DNA of 19,714 nucleotides from an uncultured Pseudomonadota bacterium. Its GTDB lineage: Bacteria; Pseudomonadota; Gammaproteobacteria; Burkholderiales; SG8-39. Location: NCBI GenBank assembly GCA_903909415.1, contig CAIVVS010000289.1, forward strand, positions 1-19,714, in the 5' to 3' direction. The position numbers and the translations under genes were made by a program. This document shows positions 14,011 to 19,714 of this stretch, piece after piece (positions within the stretch are counted from its first letter, which is position 1; every line of letters starts with the position of its first letter). The notes beneath the pieces are model-generated. The model saw only the letters and a program-made list of their open reading frames with translations. It was not told the origin of the DNA and made no database searches.

Positions 14011-15267
14011 TTACTTGGAGCCGGCCGCGGCCCGCGGCCGCGGCGTGACCAGCGTCGGCTTGGGCAGCGCGCCGGTGGTGAGGTCGCGCACGAAGTTCGG
14101 CAGCGCGAACAGGGCCTGGTGCACCGCGCCGTTGTAGTACTGCAGCAGCGGCAGGGCGCGCTTGGCGATGCGCTTGTCCACTTCCGCCGGCGTCACGGCG
14201 GCGATGTCCGTGGCATCCGAGCAGGCGCACATCGACCACTGCGCGCCGTACAGCGGGATGAACATGGTGTAAGGACGCGCGAAGGTGAACAGCTTGGCCA
14301 GGCGCGTGTACAGGCTCCGGACGCGGTCCGGGCGCGACCAGGGCGAACCCATGTGCAGGGTCAGCACGCCGCCCTTGCTGAGCACGCGCTTGCAGTCGCG
14401 GAAGAACGCTTCCTCGTACAACTGCTCGGCCGGGCCCACGGGATCGGGCAGGTCCAGCACCACGAGGTCGTAGCGCTGGTCGGTGCCGGCGACGAACTTC
14501 AGGCCGTCCTCGATGCGCAGCTCCAGGCGCGGGTCGTCGAACACGCCACGGTGGATCTCGGCGAAGTGCTCGCGCGCGATCTCGACCACGCGGCCGTCCA
14601 GCTCGACCAGGGTGAGTTTCTCGACCGAAGGATGCTTGAGCGCTTCCTCGGCCGCGCCGCCGTCGCCGCCGCCGATGATCAGCACCCGCTTGGGCTCCGC
14701 CAGCGCGGTGAGCGCCGGGTGCACGATGGTCTCGTGGTAGACGAACTCGTCCTTTTCCGAGGTCTGGAAGCAGCCGTCCAGCCGGAACAGCTTGCCGAAC
14801 TGCGGCGTCTGGTGGATTTCCAGGTCCTGGAAGTCGGTGCGCGACTGCTCGATCAGCTTGGACGAGCGCAGGAAGTAGCCGTAGTCCTCGTTCAGCTTCT
14901 CGTACAGGTACTGGCGGTCGCGCGGCACCTCGTGGCGCACGACGTCCTCCGGCCGGAACAGCTCGGTGAGGTCATCCGCGACCTGGCGCGCCTTGTCGCT
15001 GTTGTCCTGCGTGTAGTTGCAGACGTACACGTCCAGCGTGACGCTCTGCAGCTCGGGCCAGGTGTGGATCGCCAGGTGCGATTCGGCGAGCACGACGCAG
15101 CCGGTGACGCCGCCGCCGTCGAACCCGTGGAACAACTCGCCAACGATGGTCAGACCGGAACGCTTGACCGCGTCAATGCAGAATTGACGCAACAACGCCG
15201 CGTCAGTCGAGTACCGTGCCCCCGATTGGCAACGGTACAAATTGGCAACTACGTGAATGCCGTCCAA
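14011..15267 (-). CDS. speD-speE: Fused S-adenosylmethionine decarboxylase / spermidine synthase
   Basis: A single 418-residue frame joins two polyamine enzymes. Residues 1-115 are a class 1B AdoMet decarboxylase proenzyme. AESHLAIHTWPE has Ser63, the self-cleavage and pyruvoyl residue, and His68; Cys83 follows in DVYVC. These match the numbering I recall for the Thermotoga enzyme (63, 68, 83). Phe49 and Glu72 are also present, favouring true AdoMet decarboxylation. Residues about 125-400 are spermidine synthase: DEFVYHETIVHPAL (173-186), GGGDGGAAEE (199-208), VELDGRVVE (221-229) and DLPDPVGPAEQL (272-283). The start is the TTG at 15267, as no ATG or GTG lies in frame after the nudC TAA. GGGGA is ten bases upstream. 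It is last in a three-gene run. Confidence 0.93.
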   Translation of the reverse strand: MDGIHVVANLYRCQSGARYSTDAALLRQFCIDAVKRSGLTIVGELFHGFDGGGVTGCVVLAESHLAIHTWPELQSVTLDVYVCNYTQDNSDKARQVADDLTELFRPEDVVRHEVPRDRQYLYEKLNEDYGYFLRSSKLIEQSRTDFQDLEIHQTPQFGKLFRLDGCFQTSEKDEFVYHETIVHPALTALAEPKRVLIIGGGDGGAAEEALKHPSVEKLTLVELDGRVVEIAREHFAEIHRGVFDDPRLELRIEDGLKFVAGTDQRYDLVVLDLPDPVGPAEQLYEEAFFRDCKRVLSKGGVLTLHMGSPWSRPDRVRSLYTRLAKLFTFARPYTMFIPLYGAQWSMCACSDATDIAAVTPAEVDKRIAKRALPLLQYYNGAVHQALFALPNFVRDLTTGALPKPTLVTPRPRAAAGSK

Positions 15268-15274
15268 TTTGCAT
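15203..15274 (-). other. 23-codon ORF overlapping the speDE start out of frame
   Basis: ATG at 15274 lies seven bases upstream of the TTG start of speDE and reads MQIGRHSRSCQFVPLPIGGT before ending at TGA 15203-15205, inside the fusion gene. It shares the GGGGA site, only three bases away, which is too close for efficient use. It could compete with the TTG or be meaningless. Confidence 0.25.
15225..15249. repeat. 9-bp direct repeat in the 5' end of speDE
   Basis: ATTGGCAAC occurs at 15225-15233 and again at 15241-15249, a 16-base period. The period is not a multiple of three, so it is not a repeat at the protein level. It lies within the first 15 codons of speDE. Confidence 0.5.
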
Positions 15275-15318
15275 AAATCCCCACAGATTGTCAGAGACCG
15301 GAGATGGACTGGAGGCGC

Positions 15319-16209
15319 TTACCGGGATGGCAGCGCCTGCATCTCCCCCATTGCTGCGTCGATTAGGTTGCGAGCAATCGATATCTTAGCAGGAAGCGGG
15401 GGTAGATTGCCAGCGCTAAACCATTGTGCCGCCTCGATTTCCACCCCGTCGATGCGGATTTCGCCGGATTCGTAGTCACCGAAGAAAGCGATCATCAGCG
15501 AGTGCGGGAACGGCCACGGCTGGCTGGCGAAATAGCGCAGCCTGCCCACCTTCAGGCCGACCTCCTCGAACACCTCGCGGCGCACGCAGTCCTCCAGCGT
15601 CTCGCCCGGCTCGACGAAACCGGCCAGCGCGCTGTACATGCCCGGGGGAAAGCGCGGCGAGCGCGCCAGCAGCAGCTGGTCCTCGCGCGGGTCATCGCTC
15701 ACACGACGGCGCAATAAGCACATCACCGCCGGCGCCAGCCGCGGATAGACGCTGAGCGAGCAGGCCGGGCAGCGCCGGCTGCGCTCGCTGGTGCTGGGTT
15801 CGGTGGGCACGCCGCAGGCGCCGCAGAACTGGTGGGTGCGGTCCCAGTCAATCAGCTGCAGCGCGCGCCCGGCCAGCGCGAGCTGCGCGTCATCCAGCAC
15901 GCCGAACATCGCGCGCAGCCCGGTCCACGCCCATCCGCCGGGCGCGGCGGCGCCGGCTTCGGTGTCAGCGGCGAAGGCGTGCAGGCCGTCGAGCTCGCCC
16001 AGGTACTGCGTGCGCAGCACCGTGACCATGTCGTCGGGCGTGCCGCCCATCGGCAGCAGCGCCTCGTCCGGCGCGCCGATCACGTCGCGCACCAGCAACT
16101 CGGCGCCGCGGAACACGAACCAGACCGCGCCCTCGGGATGCGGCTGCGGGGCCAGCACCGCCGGACGGTAGGCGTCCGGCCAGCGGAACGGCATCGAAGG
16201 GAACGTCAC
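15319..16209 (-). CDS. nudC: NADH pyrophosphatase / NAD-capped RNA hydrolase
   Basis: The 296-residue protein is NudC. An N-terminal domain is followed by a zinc ribbon (C129, C132, C147, C150 in FCGACG and CPAC). The Nudix box runs from G197 (GFVEPGETLEDCVRREVFEE), and the NudC-specific SQPWPFPHS is at 229-237. It hydrolyses NAD(H) to NMN(H) and AMP and can remove NAD caps from RNA. The start is GTG at 16209, 12 bases after the stop of the upstream dehydrogenase gene; ATG 16194 is an alternative six codons in. The last 35 or so codons use AT-rich triplets (ATA, CTA, GCA, CTT) unlike the rest, part of a low-GC patch extending into speDE. Confidence 0.95.
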   Translation of the reverse strand: MTFPSMPFRWPDAYRPAVLAPQPHPEGAVWFVFRGAELLVRDVIGAPDEALLPMGGTPDDMVTVLRTQYLGELDGLHAFAADTEAGAAAPGGWAWTGLRAMFGVLDDAQLALAGRALQLIDWDRTHQFCGACGVPTEPSTSERSRRCPACSLSVYPRLAPAVMCLLRRRVSDDPREDQLLLARSPRFPPGMYSALAGFVEPGETLEDCVRREVFEEVGLKVGRLRYFASQPWPFPHSLMIAFFGDYESGEIRIDGVEIEAAQWFSAGNLPPLPAKISIARNLIDAAMGEMQALPSR

Positions 16210-16221
16210 TTCAGGCCGCCG

Positions 16222-17085
16222 CTACTTCAATAGCTTGATCAGGCTGGAGGTGTCCCAGCGCCCGCCGCCCATCTTGGAGACCTCGTCATAGAAGCCCGCC
16301 ACCGCCTTGGTCACCGGCAGCTTCGCGTCCTTGGCCGCGCCTTCCTCCAGGCAGATGCGCAGGTCCTTGCGCATCCAGTCCACCGCGAAGCCGAAGTCGA
16401 ACTTGTCGTCCACCATGGTCTTGCCGCGGTTCTCCATCTGCCAGGAGCCGGCCGCGCCCTTGGCGATCACGTCCAGCGCCGCCTTCATGTCCAGTCCGGC
16501 CTTCATGCCGAAGGCGACGCCCTCGGACAGGCCCTGCACCAGGCCGGCGATGCAGATCTGGTTGACCATCTTGGTCAGCTGGCCGCTGCCGGGCGGGCCC
16601 ATCAGCGCCGCGGCGCGCGCGAAGCAGTCGATCAGCGGCTTGGCGCGCGCGAACACCTCGGGCTCGCCGCCCACCATCACGGTGAGCGCACCGTTCTCGG
16701 CGCCGGCCTGGCCGCCGGACACCGGTGCATCCAGGAAGCCGATGCCGGCCTTGGCGGCGATGGCGTGCAGCTCGCGCGCCACCTGCGCCGAGGCGGTGGT
16801 GTGGTCGATGAACACCGTGCCCCTGGCCATCGCGGCGAAGGCGCCGTCCGCGCCTATGGTCACCTGGCGCAGGTCCGGGTCGTCGCCGACGCAGCAGAAC
16901 ACCATGTCGGCACCGGCCGCCGCCGCCGCCGGCGTGTCGGCCAGCTTGCCGCCGTGTTTTGCGACCCAGGCCTCGGCCTTGGCGCGGGTCCGGTTGTAGA
17001 CCGTGACCTGGTGTCCCCCCTTGCCGGCCAGGTGGCCGGCCATCGGGAAGCCCATCACGCCCATGCCCAGGAAAGCGACTTTCAT
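16222..17085 (-). CDS. 3-hydroxyisobutyrate dehydrogenase-like NAD(P) oxidoreductase
   Basis: The 287-residue protein is a beta-hydroxyacid dehydrogenase. It has the N-terminal NAD(P) motif [15 protein letters not shown] (GxGxxG at 7-12), FIDHTTAS (92-99), the substrate loop [16 protein letters not shown] (117-132) and the catalytic Lys172 in GQLTKMVNQ. The family reduces or oxidises small 3-hydroxyacids such as 3-hydroxyisobutyrate, tartronate semialdehyde or succinic semialdehyde. The substrate is not readable here, and no valine- or glyoxylate-pathway genes are adjacent. The residue after the second beta strand is Asn31-Arg32 (YNRTRAK), which favours NADP(H). The ATG at 17085 has GAGG nine bases upstream. 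A longer frame to 17445 is antisense to tkt and rejected. It heads the run with nudC and speDE. Confidence 0.88.
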   Translation of the reverse strand: MKVAFLGMGVMGFPMAGHLAGKGGHQVTVYNRTRAKAEAWVAKHGGKLADTPAAAAAGADMVFCCVGDDPDLRQVTIGADGAFAAMARGTVFIDHTTASAQVARELHAIAAKAGIGFLDAPVSGGQAGAENGALTVMVGGEPEVFARAKPLIDCFARAAALMGPPGSGQLTKMVNQICIAGLVQGLSEGVAFGMKAGLDMKAALDVIAKGAAGSWQMENRGKTMVDDKFDFGFAVDWMRKDLRICLEEGAAKDAKLPVTKAVAGFYDEVSKMGGGRWDTSSLIKLLK

Positions 17086-17145
17086 GTTGTTTTGCCTCGG
17101 ATTTCTGTTCAGGAAGGAGATTCGGGACGGTTCGCGACGCCGGAA

Positions 17146-17175
17146 TTGGCGCGGGGCGCCAGTTTCCCCGATAAT
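17146..17175 (+). promoter_or_regulatory. Promoter of the tkt-gap unit
   Basis: TTGGCG at 17146-17151 (four of six to -35) and GATAAT at 17170-17175 (five of six to -10) are 18 bases apart. The predicted start near 17182 leaves a leader of about 25 bases before the tkt ATG. Confidence 0.55.
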
Positions 17176-17206
17176 TGTCGCCTTTTCCAGCGGCAGTGCA
17201 TCCCCC

Positions 17207-19261
17207 ATGAGCAAGCAGACCGGCAGCGCCACTCGCGATCCTGCACTGGAGCGCGATTGCGCGAATGCGATCCGGGCCCTTGCCATGGACGCGGTCCAGA
17301 AGGCCAATTCAGGCCACCCCGGCATGCCCATGGGCATGGCCGACATCGCCCGCGCGTTGTGGGACCGGCACCTCAAGCACAACCCCGCCAACCCGTCCTG
17401 GGCCGACCGCGACCGTTTCGTGCTGTCCAACGGCCACGGCTCCATGCTGCTCTACGCGCTGCTGCACCTCGCCGGCTACGACCTGCCGATGGACGAGCTG
17501 CGCAATTTCCGCCAGCTGCACTCGCGCACGCCCGGCCACCCGGAACACGGCATGACCCCGGGCGTGGAGACCACCACCGGGCCGCTCGGCCAGGGCATCA
17601 CCAACGCCGTGGGCATGGCGATCGCCGAGCGCCTGCTGGCCGCCGAGTTCAACCGTCCCGGCCTGGACATCGTCGACCACCACACCTATGCCTTCATGGG
17701 TGACGGCTGCATGATGGAAGGCATCTCGCACGAGGCCTGCGCGCTGGCCGGCACGCTGGCCTTGGGCAAGCTCATCGCGTTCTGGGACGACAACGGTATC
17801 TCCATCGACTCGGAGAAGGCCTCGATGTCGTCCTGGTTCACCGACGACACCGCCAAGCGCTTCGAGGCCTATGGCTGGCAGGTGATACGCAATGTCGACG
17901 GCCATGACATCGACGCGGTGGACGCGGCCATCCGCAAGGCCAAGCGCGAGAAGAAGCGCCCCAGCCTGATCCAGTGCAAGACGCTGATCGGCAAGGGCGC
18001 GCCCACCAAGCAGAATACCGGCGGGGCGCACGGCGCGCCGCTGGGCGACAAGGAAATCGCCGCCACGCGCGAGGCGCTGGGCTGGACGTCGGCGCCGTTC
18101 GAGATTCCGGATGCCGTGCGTGCCGGCTGGGACGCACGCGAGCGCGGTGCCGCCGCGCAGAAGAAGTGGGAGCGCGTGTTCCGCAAGTACGGCAAGGAAC
18201 ACCCTGCGCTGGCCGCCGAGTTCACCCGCCGCACCAAGGGCGGGCTGCCGGTGGGCTGGACCGAGCACGCGCGCGCCTTCGTGCACGCGGTCGCGGGCAA
18301 GGGCGAGACCATCGCCACGCGCAAGGCCTCGCAGAACGCGATCGAGGGCCTGGCCCCGGTGCTGCCCGAGCTGCTGGGCGGCTCGGCCGACCTGGCCGGC
18401 TCCAACCTCACGCTCTGGTCCGGCTCGCGCGGCGTGGGCCGCGAGGGCGGCGGCAACTACCTGTACTACGGCGTGCGCGAGTTCGGCATGGCCGCGATCA
18501 TGAACGGCATCGCGCTGCACGGCGGGCACATCCCCTACGGCGCGACCTTCCTGACCTTCTCCGATTACGCGCGCAACGCGCTGCGCATGGCCGCGCTGAT
18601 GAAGCTGCGCGCGCTGTTCGTGTTCACCCATGACTCGATCGGCCTGGGCGAGGACGGCCCCACCCACCAGCCGGTGGAGCACACCAGCACGCTGCGCATG
18701 ATTCCGAACATGGACGTGTGGCGCCCGGCCGATTCCGTGGAAAGCGCGGTGGCCTGGGTGTGCGCACTGGAGCGCACGGACGGCCCGTCCTCGCTGCTGT
18801 TCTCGCGCCAGAACACCGCTCACAACGCGCGCGACGAGGCCGCGATCACCGCGATCCGCCGCGGCGGCTACGTGCTGTCCGACCCGGCCGGCGCCGTCGC
18901 GCCGCGCGCCGTGATCATAGCCACCGGCTCGGAACTGGAACTCGCGGTGGCCGCGCAGCGCGAGCTCGCCGCCGCCGGCATCCCGGTGCGCGTGGTCTCC
19001 ATGCCCTGCACCCAGGCCTTCGACCGGCAGGACGCCGCGTGGCGCGAGTCGGTGCTGCCCGCCGGCCTGCCGCGCGTCGCCGTGGAGGCGGGCGTGCGCG
19101 ACTGGTGGTGCCGCTACACCGGCGCGCTGGACGGCAAGTCGGGCGCGGTGATCGGCATCGACCGGTTCGGCGAGTCCGCGCCCGCCAAGGCGCTGTACGA
19201 ATTCTTCGGCATCACTTCAGCCAAGGTGGCCGCCGCGGTGCGCGGCGTCGTCGGAGGTTGA
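17207..19261 (+). CDS. tkt: Transketolase
   Basis: The 684-residue product is a full-length transketolase. It shows [13 protein letters not shown] (33-45), [11 protein letters not shown] (73-83), GPLGQGI (125-131), the thiamine diphosphate motif from GDG (165-167) to DDN (194-196), then [20 protein letters not shown] and FSRQN in the pyrimidine domain. It moves two-carbon ketol units between pentose phosphates and glyceraldehyde 3-phosphate or erythrose 4-phosphate. The ATG at 17207 follows a candidate promoter by about 30 bases; the ribosome binding site is weak. An extended frame from 17003 would run antisense into the dehydrogenase gene and is rejected. gap follows 70 bases downstream, as in the tkt-gap-pgk clusters of many betaproteobacteria. 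Confidence 0.97.
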   Translation: MSKQTGSATRDPALERDCANAIRALAMDAVQKANSGHPGMPMGMADIARALWDRHLKHNPANPSWADRDRFVLSNGHGSMLLYALLHLAGYDLPMDELRNFRQLHSRTPGHPEHGMTPGVETTTGPLGQGITNAVGMAIAERLLAAEFNRPGLDIVDHHTYAFMGDGCMMEGISHEACALAGTLALGKLIAFWDDNGISIDSEKASMSSWFTDDTAKRFEAYGWQVIRNVDGHDIDAVDAAIRKAKREKKRPSLIQCKTLIGKGAPTKQNTGGAHGAPLGDKEIAATREALGWTSAPFEIPDAVRAGWDARERGAAAQKKWERVFRKYGKEHPALAAEFTRRTKGGLPVGWTEHARAFVHAVAGKGETIATRKASQNAIEGLAPVLPELLGGSADLAGSNLTLWSGSRGVGREGGGNYLYYGVREFGMAAIMNGIALHGGHIPYGATFLTFSDYARNALRMAALMKLRALFVFTHDSIGLGEDGPTHQPVEHTSTLRMIPNMDVWRPADSVESAVAWVCALERTDGPSSLLFSRQNTAHNARDEAAITAIRRGGYVLSDPAGAVAPRAVIIATGSELELAVAAQRELAAAGIPVRVVSMPCTQAFDRQDAAWRESVLPAGLPRVAVEAGVRDWWCRYTGALDGKSGAVIGIDRFGESAPAKALYEFFGITSAKVAAAVRGVVGG

Positions 19262-19331
19262 CCCAGTTCAAAGCCACGCGCGGGCAGCGGCACGCCGGCG
19301 CGGGCGCAACACCCCTGGAGAAAGCAAAGCC

Positions 19332-19714
19332 ATGACCATCAAAGTAGCCATCAACGGGTACGGCCGCATCGGCCGCAACATCCTGCGCGCCTTCTACGAG
19401 AGCGGCAAGAAGCACGACATCCAGATCGTCGCGATCAACGACCTGGGCGACGCGAAGACCAACGCGCACCTGACGCGCTTCGATACCGCGCACGGGCGCT
19501 TCCCCGGCACGGTCACGGTGGACGGCGACTCCATGGTGGTCAACGGCGACCGCATCCGCGTCTGCGCCAAGCGCAACCCGGCCGAGCTGCCCTGGAAGGA
19601 ACTGGGCGTGGACGTGGTGCTGGAGTGCACCGGCTTTTTCACCACCAAGGAAAAGGCCTCGGCGCACATCGCCGCCGGCGCGAAGAAGGTGATCATCTCC
19701 GCCCCGGGCGGCAA
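19332..19714 (+). CDS. gap: Glyceraldehyde-3-phosphate dehydrogenase, type I, 5' part
   Basis: The first 127 codons of the gene are present; the window ends within it. The N-terminus [16 protein letters not shown] is the NAD-binding Rossmann start. [34 protein letters not shown] and VIISAPGG are all standard type I GAPDH. The catalytic SCTTNC lies just beyond the window edge. It converts glyceraldehyde 3-phosphate, phosphate and NAD+ to 1,3-bisphosphoglycerate in glycolysis and back in gluconeogenesis. The start ATG 19332 has GGAGA about ten bases upstream. No promoter or terminator is obvious in the 70-base gap after tkt, so the two are probably co-transcribed. Symbol by family: the paralogue (gapA or gapB type) is not decided. 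Confidence 0.95.
   Translation, partial: MTIKVAINGYGRIGRNILRAFYESGKKHDIQIVAINDLGDAKTNAHLTRFDTAHGRFPGTVTVDGDSMVVNGDRIRVCAKRNPAELPWKELGVDVVLECTGFFTTKEKASAHIAAGAKKVIISAPGG

Noticed and set aside
17309..18823. 504-codon minus-strand ORF antisense to tkt
   Set aside because: The same kind of shadow; transketolase motifs are on the plus strand.
1..19714. tRNA or rRNA genes, CRISPR array, transposase, toxin-antitoxin or phage genes
   Set aside because: I looked for tRNA-like cloverleaf ends, regularly spaced repeats and mobile-element protein motifs on both strands and saw none.

Overview
The window is about 70% GC and gene-dense. It reads like the chromosome of a betaproteobacterium, Burkholderiales or a relative. 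This rests on the protein families (ArgA of the kinase-like plus GNAT type, YggX beginning MARM, a NudC/SpeDE/DadA set) and on extended -10 promoters of the TGnTATAAT kind. The exact taxon cannot be read from the sequence. I see 20 full or nearly full protein genes, two of them cut by the window ends. I see no tRNA, rRNA, CRISPR array, IS element or prophage gene.

Layout. Positions 1-1651 (+): the 3' part of a dihydrolipoamide dehydrogenase gene, then rpiA. 1691-3351 (-): yggX and argA. 3533-4216 (+): an unrecognised exported protein. 4244-5008 (-): rsmE. 5203-7053 (+): typA/bipA. 7091-7555 (-): an exported DUF4189 protein. 7683-8276 (+): a eukaryote-like SET-domain protein with a histone-H1-like lysine/alanine tail. 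8320-8637 (-): a NIPSNAP protein. 8965-10406 (+): an FAH-family hydrolase and an exported GlcG/HbpS-type protein, separated by a strong intrinsic terminator. 10462-12553 (-): a three-gene unit of DUF1190-like lipoprotein, YgiC/YjfC-type glutathionylspermidine-synthase-like ATP-grasp protein and DUF350 membrane protein. 12646-13950 (+): dadA. 14011-17085 (-): a tight run of a 3-hydroxyisobutyrate-dehydrogenase-like gene, nudC, and a fused S-adenosylmethionine decarboxylase/spermidine synthase. 17207-19714 (+): tkt and the start of gap.

Most of this is core metabolism: pentose phosphate and glycolysis (rpiA, tkt, gap), arginine (argA), NAD(H) turnover (nudC), rRNA methylation and ribosome-associated GTPase (rsmE, typA). 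Nearly every convergent gene pair is closed by a GC-rich hairpin. The parts most worth a second look are: (i) the polyamine neighbourhood, where a decarboxylase-aminopropyltransferase fusion lies about 2 kb from a glutathionylspermidine-synthase-like operon; (ii) the unusual start of the fusion gene, a TTG overlapped out of frame by a 23-codon ATG ORF inside a locally low-GC patch; (iii) the SET methyltransferase with its own histone-like tail; and (iv) very short ORFs that end in NTGA overlaps at the starts of argA, rpiA and dadA, none of which has a good ribosome binding site.
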